A stretch of DNA of 42,490 nucleotides, taken from the NCBI GenBank assembly GCA_028281705.1, contig JANQJH010000327.1:1-42490 (forward strand), written 5' to 3'. Of this stretch, positions 25,324-33,864 are shown in pieces. The stretch is from Verrucomicrobiales bacterium (lineage in GTDB: Bacteria; Verrucomicrobiota; Verrucomicrobiia; Verrucomicrobiales; DEV007). Numbering within the stretch: the first letter of the stretch is position 1; every line of letters begins with the position of its first letter. The notes under the pieces are model-generated. The model saw nothing but the letters and a program-made list of their open reading frames with translations. It was not told the DNA's origin and searched no databases. The position numbers and the translations under genes are program-made.

Positions 25324-26601
25324 ATGCTCGATATCCGGCTCCTTCGTGATCAACCAGATGACGTGAAGACACGTGTGCAAGCGCGTGGCGACGACTATCC
25401 CGGCATCGTTGACGAGGTGCTGACGTACGATGAGACGCGGCGCCGATGTGAAACGGAGCGGCAACAATTGCAGCAGGAACGGAACGCCACGAGCAAGGAG
25501 ATTGGCAAGCGCCGCAAGGCGGGCGAGGACACCTCGGAGATCGAGGCCAATGTTAGGGTCATTGGAGAGTCCATCAAGTCCCTGGATGAGCAGGTGCTGC
25601 AGGCGGAGACGGCGCAGCGGGATCTCCTTCTCAGTATTCCAAATTTGCCTCACGAGGTCTGTCCCGTGGGGGAGGATGAGACAGCCAATCCAGAGGTCCG
25701 CGCCTGGGGGGAACGCCGTGAACCGAGTGATGATCTGAAAGATCATGTCGCTCTGGGGGCCTCGCTTGGTCTGTTTGATTTCGAGGCCGGAGCCACGGTT
25801 TCGGGCTCGGGGTACGTGGTCTTCAAAGGACAGGGGGCGCGTCTGGAACGGGCCTTGATCCAGTTTCTCCTGGACCTGCAGACGGAGCAGCATGGTTACA
25901 CCGAAGTCAGTCCTCCGATTGTCGTTCGTCGCGATTGCATGTTCGGCACGGGTCAACTGCCGAAGTTTGAAGACGACATGTACGGCTTGGAGGACGGCGC
26001 CTTCTTCCTCGCGCCCACGGCCGAAGTGCCGGTGACCAATCTCGTGCGCGGCCAACTGCTCTCCGAGGCTGATCTCCCCTGCAAGTATGCGGCCTACACA
26101 CCCTGTTTCCGGCGCGAGGCTGGCTCGGCCGGACGTGAGAGCAAGGGCCTGATTCGGATGCACCAATTCGACAAGGTCGAACTCGTCCAGATCGTTCAGC
26201 CGGACCGTTCCATGGCCGTGCTGGAGGAACTCACCGCTCACGCGGAGAAAGCCCTCCAAATGTTAGGACTTCATTATCGGGTGGTTGAACTCTGCACCGG
26301 CGATCTCGGCTTTTCCGCGGCCAAGACTTACGATCTCGAAGTGTGGGCACCGGGTCACGGTGGCTACCTTGAAGTGTCGAGTTGCAGCAATTTCATGGAC
26401 TATCAGGCGCGCCGAATGAATCTGCGCTACAAGGATGGGGAAACGAAAAAGAATCGCTTCTGCCACACCTTGAACGGCTCCGGTCTCGCCCTGCCGCGTC
26501 TCTACGTGGCCTTGGTCGAGACCTGGCAGCAACCCGATGGGTCGATTCTGCTCCCCGATCCCTTGCGGCCCTACTTTGGCGGGGCGACGGAGATCCGTTA
26601 G
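25324..26601 (+). CDS. serS: Seryl-tRNA synthetase
   Basis: SerRS is the class II synthetase that charges tRNA-Ser and tRNA-Sec. The 425-residue length is standard. Residues 1 to about 105 form the N-terminal antiparallel coiled-coil arm (Arg/Glu-rich helices) that contacts the tRNA variable arm. The catalytic core contains the Thr-Ala-Glu-Val-Pro-x-Thr segment, motif 2 as Pro-Cys-Phe-Arg-Arg-Glu-Ala-Gly-Ser-Ala-Gly, the Met-His-Gln-Phe-x-Lys stretch, and motif 3 near the C-terminus as Asn-Gly-Ser-Gly-Leu-Ala followed by Arg. The start ATG at 25324 is clear. The stop is only 3 bp before tilS, so the two genes are probably cotranscribed. Confidence 0.96.
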   Translation: MLDIRLLRDQPDDVKTRVQARGDDYPGIVDEVLTYDETRRRCETERQQLQQERNATSKEIGKRRKAGEDTSEIEANVRVIGESIKSLDEQVLQAETAQRDLLLSIPNLPHEVCPVGEDETANPEVRAWGERREPSDDLKDHVALGASLGLFDFEAGATVSGSGYVVFKGQGARLERALIQFLLDLQTEQHGYTEVSPPIVVRRDCMFGTGQLPKFEDDMYGLEDGAFFLAPTAEVPVTNLVRGQLLSEADLPCKYAAYTPCFRREAGSAGRESKGLIRMHQFDKVELVQIVQPDRSMAVLEELTAHAEKALQMLGLHYRVVELCTGDLGFSAAKTYDLEVWAPGHGGYLEVSSCSNFMDYQARRMNLRYKDGETKKNRFCHTLNGSGLALPRLYVALVETWQQPDGSILLPDPLRPYFGGATEIR

Positions 26602-26604
26602 GGT

Positions 26605-27558
26605 GTGATCCAGGAGCTGGAGCCACTTCGGGAAAAGTATGCGGTGAAGCGCCGCTACTTGGTCGGAGTCTCCGGTGGCCTGGATTCGGTGGTCCTCTTG
26701 CATCTCCTGCATCAGTTAGGCTATCGCAAGCTGATCGTCGTCCACCTCAATCACGTGCTCCGCGGACGCGATTCCGGTGCCGATGCGGCCTTTGTCAGGC
26801 GCCTGGCGGCGAGGCTGGGCTACGATTTGGAGAGTCATCGGGAGGATGTCCGCCGTCTGGCCAAGCTGGAGAAACAATCCATCGAAACGGCGGCGCGGGA
26901 GGCGCGCTATGCCTGTTTCGCCCGGGTGGCGAGGCGGCGTCGGTGCAAGAAGATCTTCCTCGCCCATCACGCCGACGACCAGGTGGAGACCGTGCTGATG
27001 AATCTCTTCCGGGGCGCTGGCAGCCGGGGGCTCGGGGGGATGCGTGAATCAGTGATTCGCGAGATCGATGGTGTTTCCCTGGAGATTCTGCGTCCCTTGC
27101 TGCCGGTGTGGCGCTGCCAGCTCTCCAAGTATGCCGAAGAGCACGGGTTGCGTTTTCGCGAAGATGCCTCCAACGAGGATCGCCGATTTCTGCGCAATCG
27201 CATTCGTCATGATCTCATCCCGCAGTTGGGAGAGGTCTTTGGCCGTGACGTGCGATTGCCGGTCTGGCGGTTGGCCGAACAGTGCCAGGCGGAGAGCGCC
27301 TGTCTCGACGGCCTGGTGGAGGAAGTTGCAGGGATCGAGGAGCCGCGCCTTTCCGTCCGTCGCCTGCGCCAGCTTCCGCTCGCGCTGCAGCGACGCCTGG
27401 TGCACGCCTGGCTGCGGCGTCAGGGCGTGAGCGAGGTGGATTTCGACACGGTTGAAGCGGCACTAGCGCTCATCGAAGAAGGCGCCCAGGTGGCCAAGAT
27501 CAATCTTCCGAAAAAGAGGCATCTTCGCCGCCGCCAGGGTTTTCTCTTCGTCGAGTGA
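26605..27558 (+). CDS. tilS: tRNA(Ile)-lysidine synthase
   Basis: TilS uses ATP and lysine to convert C34 of the tRNA-Ile CAU anticodon to lysidine, changing its identity from Met to Ile. The GTG start at 26605 lies 3 bp after serS. The N-type PP-loop Ser-Gly-Gly-Leu-Asp-Ser is at 23-28, followed by the family segments Val-His-Leu-Asn-His-x-Leu-Arg and Ala-His-His-Ala-Asp-Asp-Gln-x-Glu-Thr. At 317 residues the protein is shorter than the E. coli enzyme and seems to lack most of its C-terminal tRNA-binding extension, as in short forms known from other phyla. It is followed by a repeat-containing gap. Confidence 0.94.
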   Translation: MIQELEPLREKYAVKRRYLVGVSGGLDSVVLLHLLHQLGYRKLIVVHLNHVLRGRDSGADAAFVRRLAARLGYDLESHREDVRRLAKLEKQSIETAAREARYACFARVARRRRCKKIFLAHHADDQVETVLMNLFRGAGSRGLGGMRESVIREIDGVSLEILRPLLPVWRCQLSKYAEEHGLRFREDASNEDRRFLRNRIRHDLIPQLGEVFGRDVRLPVWRLAEQCQAESACLDGLVEEVAGIEEPRLSVRRLRQLPLALQRRLVHAWLRRQGVSEVDFDTVEAALALIEEGAQVAKINLPKKRHLRRRQGFLFVE

Positions 27559-27567
27559 GGCTGCTTC

Positions 27568-27644
27568 GTAGAGGAAGCCGTGAGGCTTTCCCCATAGGGA
27601 ACGCTCACACGTCCCGCTACAGGAACAAGCTCTACGGAAGCTGG
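27568..27644. repeat. BIME/REP-like inverted units downstream of tilS
   Basis: Two similar units lie head to head in the 115-bp gap after tilS. On the plus strand 27568-27593 reads GTAG, a G-rich arm, GTGAG and a TTTCCCC arm; the reverse complement of 27597-27620 reads GTAG, GGGACG, TGTGAG, CGTTCCC. Each can fold as a hairpin with a GTGA-type loop and one bulged base (27573-27591 and 27597-27615). A third partial unit follows at about 27621-27644, and a similar stretch occurs at about 40258-40278. This may also act as the transcription end of serS-tilS, but no T-run follows. Confidence 0.5.
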
Positions 27645-27673
27645 ATGGAAAGTGGCGAAGGCGCTGAGAATAG

Positions 27674-29179
27674 TTAGGCGATGAGTTCTTTCATCACGCG
27701 GCCGTGGATGTCCGTGAGGCGGAAGTCGCGGCCCTGGTAGCGGTAGGTCAATCGCCGGTGATCAATCCCTAGCAGATGCAGGATCGTGGCATTGAGATCG
27801 TGGATGTGCATCGTGCCCGGGGTCCAGTGATCCTTGGTCGGCTGCGGCAGGATGGGGTTGCCGTCGGCATCGGCGATGTTGTATCCGTAGTCGTCCGTCT
27901 TTCCGTAGGTGATTCCCGGTTTGACGCCGCCGCCGGCCATCCACACGGTGAAACACCTCGGGTGGTGATCGCGCCCGTAGTTCTCTGGCGTCAAGCGGCC
28001 CTGACAGTACGCTGTTCTGCCAAATTCACCGCCCCAGACCACGAGGGTATCCTCGAGCATGCCGCGCTGTTTGAGATCCTTGATCAGGGCGGCGCAGCCT
28101 TGGTCGACGTCTTTGCACTGAGATTCGTGTTCTTTGGGCAGATTGCCGTGGGCATCCCAGCCGCGATGAAAGATCTGGATATTGCGGACGCCGCGCTCGG
28201 CCAGGCGGCGAGCGTTGAGGCAGCAGGCGGAGAATGTTCCCGGTTTGCGGGCTTCTTCACCGTAGAGGGCAAAGGTGGATTCGCTTTCCTGAGAGAGATC
28301 CATCAATTCGGGGACGGACATCTGCATGCGATAGGCCATCTCGTGTTGTTTGATGCGAGAGAGAACTTCGGGGTCCGCGAAGCGCTGGTGTTGCGCCTGA
28401 TTGATGGCCACGAGGGCATCGAGCTGGGCTCTCCGGTCCTGTCGCGTGACCCCGGCCGGGTTGTTGAGGTAGAGGACGGGATCCCCTTGGCTGCGCATGA
28501 GAACGCCCTGGTAGTCCGAGGGGAGAAACCCGCTGCCCCAGAGACGGCCGAACAAGCTCTGCTCGGCAAAGCTGCTCTGGGCATGCATGACGACATAGCC
28601 CGGGAGATTCTCGTTCGGGCTGCCCAGGCCGTAACTTAGCCAGGCGCCCAGGCTGGGCCTTCCCGGGATCTGGCTGCCGGTCTGGATGTAGGTGATGGCC
28701 GGATCGTGGTTGATGGCCTCGGTGAAGGTGCTGTGAACGACGCAGAGGTCCTTGGCCACCGTCGCGGTGTGGGGTAAGAGTTCGCTAACCCAGACGCCAC
28801 TGTCATTATTCTCTTGTTTGGTGAAGCGGTACTTGCTCGGGCAGACGGGAAGCGTTTTCTGCCCGGCGGTCATTCCGGTGATGCGCTGACCGTCGCGCAC
28901 ATGCTCGGGCAGGTCCTGGCCAAACATCTCGCGCATCTTCGGTTTGTAATCCCAGGTGTCGTGATGACTGGGACCACCACTCATGAAGAGGTAAATGACG
29001 CGCTTGGCGGTGGCGTGATGATGGGTGCCCGTTCCTGCGGGACCGGCGTTTTCCGAGGCCATGGAGGGCCCCAGGAGATTCGCCATGGCAGCCGTGCCCA
29101 GGCCCAGGGCGGATCTGCCGAAGAGTTGGCGGCGCGTCATCATGAGGCGCTGCTCGAAGTGTGGATGATAGGGATTCAT
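27674..29179 (-). CDS. DUF1501 secreted sulfatase-superfamily-like protein (copy 2)
   Basis: This 501-residue paralogue of the protein at 16726-18135 has a twin-arginine-type leader (Thr-Arg-Arg-Gln-Leu-Phe-Gly near 15-21, followed by a hydrophobic run) and the same landmarks: [11 protein letters not shown], Trp-Gly-Gly-Glu-Phe-Gly-Arg-Thr, Gly-Arg-Asp-His-His-Pro, and [12 protein letters not shown] near the end. The final segments of the two copies are nearly the same. It begins 36 bp after the stop of its DUF1553 partner. Activity is unknown; metal-dependent hydrolysis in the periplasm is suggested by the fold family only. Confidence 0.9.
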   Translation of the reverse strand: MNPYHPHFEQRLMMTRRQLFGRSALGLGTAAMANLLGPSMASENAGPAGTGTHHHATAKRVIYLFMSGGPSHHDTWDYKPKMREMFGQDLPEHVRDGQRITGMTAGQKTLPVCPSKYRFTKQENNDSGVWVSELLPHTATVAKDLCVVHSTFTEAINHDPAITYIQTGSQIPGRPSLGAWLSYGLGSPNENLPGYVVMHAQSSFAEQSLFGRLWGSGFLPSDYQGVLMRSQGDPVLYLNNPAGVTRQDRRAQLDALVAINQAQHQRFADPEVLSRIKQHEMAYRMQMSVPELMDLSQESESTFALYGEEARKPGTFSACCLNARRLAERGVRNIQIFHRGWDAHGNLPKEHESQCKDVDQGCAALIKDLKQRGMLEDTLVVWGGEFGRTAYCQGRLTPENYGRDHHPRCFTVWMAGGGVKPGITYGKTDDYGYNIADADGNPILPQPTKDHWTPGTMHIHDLNATILHLLGIDHRRLTYRYQGRDFRLTDIHGRVMKELIA

Positions 29180-29215
29180 GGTCGTTGTGGCTACGTCAGG
29201 GCGTGGCTCGATCGG

Positions 29216-31600
29216 TCAATAGAGAAGAAGGGCGATGTCGCTTGCCAGGACCGTGGTCGCCACTTGGGCCCAGGCGGCATGGTCGGCCGGGTTCAACGTG
29301 GTATCGCGAGGGGCATCACCTTGGGAGAGGAGGGCCACGGCACTGGCGTCGTCATTTTGATAGCGTCGTTTCATGGCCTGGAGAAGATCGCCGCAAGCCC
29401 GGCCTTCAACCTCGGTGGGCGGGCGGCATGCCAGGAGGGTGAAGAGGAGGTCCATTCGTTCCTCGTCGCTCGTGCGTTCGCGCAGGAGTCGTTGGGCGAG
29501 CATGCGGGCCATCTCGAGGCGCTGGGTCTCGTTGAAGAGTGCCAGTGATTGCAGAGAGGTGCTCGAGCGCGAGCGGCGGACGCAGCTGGCCTCGCGGCTG
29601 GGAGCGTCAAAGAGCGTCATCATGGGATGGGGGCTGGTGCGTTTCCAATAGACGTAGAGGCTGCGGCGGTAGAGTTTCCTTCCCTGATCCCGTTCGTACT
29701 TCTTGGTGTTGCTTGCGGGATGCGCCATGGCTAACCAAATACCGGATGGTTGATAGGGCTTCACCCCCTCGCCTCCCATGCTGGGATCCAGGAGTTCGCT
29801 GGCCCACAAGGCGACGTCCCGCAGCACTTCGGCATCGAGCCGGTAGCTGGGGCCGCGTCCGAAGAGACGATTCTCGGGATCCTGCAGATCACGGCGCCGC
29901 GAGGAACTCTGTTTGAAAGTCGTGCTCGTGACCATGAGCCGAAGCATGTGTTTGAGATCCCAGCCGCTTTCCTGCAACTCCACGGCGAGCCAGTCCAACA
30001 GGTCGGGGTGCGTCGGTTGCTCGCCTTGGGCACCGAAATCTTCCGGTGTTCGCACCAGGCCGTCACCGAAAACGCGCTGCCACACGCGATTGATGAGGAC
30101 GCGGGCCACGAGCGGGTGTTCGTCCGAGGTGAGCCATTGGGCCAATCCGACTCGGTTTCGCGGCGCGTCTGCCGGGAGGTCTCCCATGACCGAGGGGACG
30201 TCGGGCGTCAGCCGTTCTCCCGTGGGGAGGTTGTACTCGCCCCGCATGAGCACCTGCGTGGGCCGTGGCGTCTCCAACTCCTTGGCGATCAAGGTCGTGG
30301 TGAACGCAGCCTCGGCCTCGTCGATGCGTTTACGGAGTGCCTGAGCTTTGGCATGCGCCGTGTGAGATTTGTAGGGGCCATCGGGGTCCGCCAGCTTCAC
30401 CAGGCGATCCCGCCACGGATCCTCCGATTGGCCCAGACCGTCGATGCCCTTCAGAAGAGCGCTGGCGTCTTCCTCGAGGGAAGTCCATCGTGTCCAGGCC
30501 GCTTGATCGCCGGGCGCCTTCATGGCGGGACCGTAGTCGTACTTGTTGCCGTCTAACGGTTTCTCTGCCGTGCTATTGAAGAAGGCAAGGAGCTGGTAGT
30601 ACTCGGTCTGCTCCACGGGATCATACTTGTGGGTATGACAGCGAGCGCAGGTCAAGGTCATGCCAAGAAAAACCGTGCCCAGGGTTTCAGTGCGATCGAA
30701 GTTGTTCTTTGCCTGGAATTCTTCCGGGAGGACGCCGCCCTCTGAAGTTGTGGGGTTCATACGCACAAAGCCCGTGGCCACTTGCTGCGCCATGGTTGGC
30801 GCCGGCAAAAGGTCTCCCGCCAATTGCCAGGTGATGAAGGTATCCAAGGGCAGATTCTCATTCAATGCGCGGACGACCCAGTCGCGATAGGGATAAATGC
30901 CCCGGCGGTTGTCCAGGTGGAGCCCATGGGTGTCTCCATAGCGCACGGCGTCCAGCCAGTAGCGCGCTTGATGTTCCCCGTAGCGCGGGCTGGAGAGCAG
31001 AAGATCGACCAGGGATTCGTAGGCGTCCTCACTCTTGTCGGCCAAAAAGTGGGCTAACTGATCGGGATCCGGTGGCAAACCTGTGAGAGTAAAGGCAACG
31101 CGTCGAGCGAGAGTGGCTCGATCCGCTTCGCCGGCGAATCCCGCACCGGTCGAATGCTGTGTCAGGGCCTGGCTGATAAAACCATCGATGGAGTCGTGCT
31201 TTCCGGATTTCACCGGAGGCACGAAGGCCCAGTGTTTGGCGTAGTCGCCTCCCTGCCGGACCCACCGATCGAGCATGAGGCGCTCCACCTCCGTGAGTTG
31301 CTTTTCCGCATCGGCCGGAGGCATGGGGTCCTCCCGATCGTGGATTCGAACCAGGATCTCGCTTTCCGTAGGATCCTGCGGATGAATCGCATGAACCCCG
31401 TCGCGATCCGCGGTGGCGGCCTCGCGGGAGTCCAGGCGCAGCTCATTCTTCTTGGCGTCGGGCCCGTGGCAGGCGAAGCATTTGTTAGAAAGAATCGGGA
31501 GGATTTCCCGCGAAAAATCGATCGGATCCGCAGCGAAGCCGGGGATGGTCGCGAGTATCGTCGCCGGGGCCAGAATCAGGGAAAAACAACTTGGGGACAT
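29216..31600 (-). CDS. PSCyt1/PSCyt2 (DUF1549)/DUF1553 secreted cytochrome-like protein (copy 2)
   Basis: I prefer the ATG at 31600, giving 794 residues with a signal peptide (about 1-24, ending Ala-Ala); an ATG-less extension to 31636 would precede it. The planctomycete-type cytochrome domain has Cys41-x-x-Cys44-His45, the DUF1549 domain carries a second Cys318-x-x-Cys321-His322, and the DUF1553 domain at the C-terminus shows Asn-Arg-Val-Trp-Gln-Arg-Val-Phe-Gly and a late Leu-Phe-Asn-Glu-Thr segment. Domain order equals that of copy 1 at 18153-20474. It is divergent from the PLDc_N-type gene across about 65 bp, where the two promoters should lie. Confidence 0.9.
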   Translation of the reverse strand: MSPSCFSLILAPATILATIPGFAADPIDFSREILPILSNKCFACHGPDAKKNELRLDSREAATADRDGVHAIHPQDPTESEILVRIHDREDPMPPADAEKQLTEVERLMLDRWVRQGGDYAKHWAFVPPVKSGKHDSIDGFISQALTQHSTGAGFAGEADRATLARRVAFTLTGLPPDPDQLAHFLADKSEDAYESLVDLLLSSPRYGEHQARYWLDAVRYGDTHGLHLDNRRGIYPYRDWVVRALNENLPLDTFITWQLAGDLLPAPTMAQQVATGFVRMNPTTSEGGVLPEEFQAKNNFDRTETLGTVFLGMTLTCARCHTHKYDPVEQTEYYQLLAFFNSTAEKPLDGNKYDYGPAMKAPGDQAAWTRWTSLEEDASALLKGIDGLGQSEDPWRDRLVKLADPDGPYKSHTAHAKAQALRKRIDEAEAAFTTTLIAKELETPRPTQVLMRGEYNLPTGERLTPDVPSVMGDLPADAPRNRVGLAQWLTSDEHPLVARVLINRVWQRVFGDGLVRTPEDFGAQGEQPTHPDLLDWLAVELQESGWDLKHMLRLMVTSTTFKQSSSRRRDLQDPENRLFGRGPSYRLDAEVLRDVALWASELLDPSMGGEGVKPYQPSGIWLAMAHPASNTKKYERDQGRKLYRRSLYVYWKRTSPHPMMTLFDAPSREASCVRRSRSSTSLQSLALFNETQRLEMARMLAQRLLRERTSDEERMDLLFTLLACRPPTEVEGRACGDLLQAMKRRYQNDDASAVALLSQGDAPRDTTLNPADHAAWAQVATTVLASDIALLLY

Positions 31601-31665
31601 CTCGGTTATACATACAGGCCCAACTTGTAATGGCAAACAGGAACGGCATTTGGAATGATCCGAGC

Positions 31666-31923
31666 ATGACGGAATTTTCTCTATTCAGCGGGTTTTTCAC
31701 GCTCGGGGGGCTGGAGACCACCATCGTCCTCTTCTTTGGGGCCTTCGCTCTCCTGAGCTTTGTTTTTTGGCTTTGGATGTTGATCGACTGCCTGACGAAG
31801 GAGCCCTCCGAGGGCAACGACAAGATCGTTTGGGTGCTTGTCGTGTTCTTCGGGAATCTGTTGGGGGCGGCGATCTACTTCTTTGCGCGCCGGCCGGAAA
31901 GGATTCGGGTTCAGGGGCACTAG
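31666..31923 (+). CDS. Small PLDc_N-type membrane protein
   Basis: The 85-residue product (ATG at 31666; an ATG at 31630 would add 12 residues) has two hydrophobic helices joined by the conserved stretch Trp-Met-Leu-Ile-Asp-Cys-Leu, then Asn-Asp-Lys-Ile-Val-Trp, then Gly-Ala-x-Ile-Tyr-Phe and a basic Arg-Arg-Pro end. This is the pattern of the phospholipase D N-terminal membrane domain (PLDc_N), found alone in many small proteins of unknown function; no PLD catalytic HKD motif is present. Its stop codon overlaps that of the convergent acyl-CoA dehydrogenase gene in a shared CTAG (31920-31923). Confidence 0.8.
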   Translation: MTEFSLFSGFFTLGGLETTIVLFFGAFALLSFVFWLWMLIDCLTKEPSEGNDKIVWVLVVFFGNLLGAAIYFFARRPERIRVQGH

Positions 31924-33845
31924 CCTCCGTTGGGGATGAGGTGTTGATCGGTCTCCTTCGTGGAGGGGAGCGGTGGGCTCAGTGGATGGTCGACCATTTT
32001 GCGAGAGAGGCGCGAGGCATCCTTGTCCGTATGGTGCCTGGTTTCATCGAAGAGCCTCCGGATGCGGAGCGCGGCGCACTTCCCAAAATAGTCAGCCACT
32101 TCAATGAGGTGATCACGCCGGGCGGCTTCTTTTTCCTCGGAGAGCTTTGTGCTGACATAAGACATCGTTGCCGCCACGGCAAAGATCTCGGTGCCGATAT
32201 CCACGAAGCGACCTAACAAAGCCTGTTGCTTGTCCAGCTTGGGCCCGTGTCGCAGCATGGCGTGGAAGAGAGACCTCGAGAGCCGCCGGCTCTGCTTGTC
32301 CGTGCGGTGCATGTGGTGGCGTAGCGAAGGATGGATGTCCTTCAAGCTTGGGCCGAGATTGGGCATCCAGCGACGGGGATACCAACGGGCATAGAAGAGG
32401 GCGGCCCTGACCGCGGCACGAAGGCGCGTGGCGATGGGCAAGGTGCCATTGACGACATCGGCTCCGATCTTGAGATGGGGATCCAGGGCTTCACGGGCGA
32501 TAAAGAGGCGCATGATCTCGCTGCTCCCTTCGAAGATGGTATTGATGCGGCAGTCGCGCAGCCAGCGTTCGACAGGGACCGGTTCCTCGCCGCGAAGTTT
32601 TTGTGACTGGGCGGTCTCGTAGCCACGCCCACCTCGAATTTGCATGGTGGCGTCAACGATTTCCCAGGCCCGTTCGGTGCCCCACAGTTTCGCCATGGCG
32701 GCCTCGATCCGGATATCGGCCTGCTTGTCGCGATCGACCATGCCGGAAACGGCATAGGTCATGGCCTCCATGGCCAAGGCATGGGCGGCCATGCGGGCTA
32801 ACTTTTCTCCGATGGCGCCATGGTGTCCGATGGGAGCTCCCCATTGCACACGCCGTCCGGCCCAGGCCGTGGAGGCCTTGAGACAGGCATTGGCCAGGCC
32901 GGTACAAGCGGCGGGAAGCGTGATACGGCCGGTATTGAGGGTGGTGAGAGCGACCTTGAGCCCTTTTCCCGGGCCGAGGATGACGTTCTTCGCCGGAACC
33001 CGGACGTCTTCAAAGGTGATGACCGCGTTGTAGAGGGAGCGGAGTCCCATGAAGTGACAGCGTTGCTTGACCGTGATGCCCGGCGTGGCCATGTCGACGA
33101 TGAAGGCGGTGACCTGTGGCCGCTCGCGCCCTCTGACAGTGATGCTGGGAGTACGTGCCATGACGACGATGACCCCGGCCTTGGTGCCGTTGGTGCACCA
33201 TAGCTTTTCTCCATTGATGACATAGGTTTCACCGTCGTCCGCCGGTTCGGCCGAGGTTCGCATTTTGGCGGGGTCGGAGCCGACGTCGGGTTCTGTGAGG
33301 GCGAAGGCGGAGATCTCCCCACGGGCCACGCGCGGCAGATACTCACGTTTCTGCGCCTCGGTGCCGAAGAGAATGAGAGGTTGGGGGACGCCGATGGATT
33401 GATGCGCGGAAACAAGAGCGGTGAGGTTGCCGCAGACGCCACCGAGCGCCATGGCAGCCCGGGCGTAGTTGGTTTGTGAGAGTCCCAGTCCGCCGTACTT
33501 GATCGGGATCTTGATGCCAAAGGCGCCGAGTGTGGCCAGTCCATCAATGACGTCTTGCGGAATCTCTCCTTCCTCATCGATCTGATCGGCATCCACCATC
33601 TGATCGAGGAACGGTTCGAGGCGTTGGAGGAAGGCATCTCCCTGGTCGCGGTCCTCCAGAGACTGCTTGGGGAAGGGTGTCAAATGCCGATTCTCGGGAC
33701 GGCCCATGAAGAGACTGGCGCCGTAGCTCAGGCGGTTCTCCGCGGTCTGCTCCCGCGCCGCTTCCGCCATTTCGAGCGCGGCCCGCTCTCCCGGGGACAT
33801 TTGTGAGGTATCGATAAGCGGCTTGTCCTTTGAATTAGATTTCAT
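31920..33845 (-). CDS. Acyl-CoA dehydrogenase, long form
   Basis: This FAD flavoprotein should carry out the first step of beta-oxidation, acyl-CoA to trans-2-enoyl-CoA. The central ACAD domains are clear: Phe-Ala-Leu-Thr-Glu-Pro-Asp-x-Gly-Ser-Asp (FAD/substrate loop), Gly-Gly-Arg-Gly-Tyr-Glu, and Ile-Phe-Glu-Gly-Ser-Ser-Glu-Ile, where the Glu after Phe is the expected catalytic base. At 641 residues it carries N- and C-terminal extensions of about 90 and 150 residues, as in VLCAD/ACAD9-like enzymes, which suggests long-chain substrates. It is preceded 7 nt upstream by a perfect AGGAGGA. It is the last gene of the lipid operon, 19 bp after the fused hydratase/dehydrogenase. Confidence 0.9.
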   Translation of the reverse strand: MKSNSKDKPLIDTSQMSPGERAALEMAEAAREQTAENRLSYGASLFMGRPENRHLTPFPKQSLEDRDQGDAFLQRLEPFLDQMVDADQIDEEGEIPQDVIDGLATLGAFGIKIPIKYGGLGLSQTNYARAAMALGGVCGNLTALVSAHQSIGVPQPLILFGTEAQKREYLPRVARGEISAFALTEPDVGSDPAKMRTSAEPADDGETYVINGEKLWCTNGTKAGVIVVMARTPSITVRGRERPQVTAFIVDMATPGITVKQRCHFMGLRSLYNAVITFEDVRVPAKNVILGPGKGLKVALTTLNTGRITLPAACTGLANACLKASTAWAGRRVQWGAPIGHHGAIGEKLARMAAHALAMEAMTYAVSGMVDRDKQADIRIEAAMAKLWGTERAWEIVDATMQIRGGRGYETAQSQKLRGEEPVPVERWLRDCRINTIFEGSSEIMRLFIAREALDPHLKIGADVVNGTLPIATRLRAAVRAALFYARWYPRRWMPNLGPSLKDIHPSLRHHMHRTDKQSRRLSRSLFHAMLRHGPKLDKQQALLGRFVDIGTEIFAVAATMSYVSTKLSEEKEAARRDHLIEVADYFGKCAALRIRRLFDETRHHTDKDASRLSRKMVDHPLSPPLPSTKETDQHLIPNGG

Positions 33846-33852
33846 GACGTGG

Positions 33853-33859
33853 TCCTCCT
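33853..33859 (-). promoter_or_regulatory. Strong ribosome binding site of the acyl-CoA dehydrogenase gene
   Basis: AGGAGGA on the minus strand, 7 nt before the ATG at 33845, is the best Shine-Dalgarno match seen in the window. It fits a gene that is not translationally coupled to its upstream neighbour, unlike the four preceding genes of the operon. Confidence 0.7.
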
Positions 33860-33864
33860 ATTGG

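Noticed and set aside
27559-27673. CRISPR-like or tandem repeat array after tilS
   Set aside because: The units are few, inverted and without spacers of constant length; a REP/BIME-like element explains them better.
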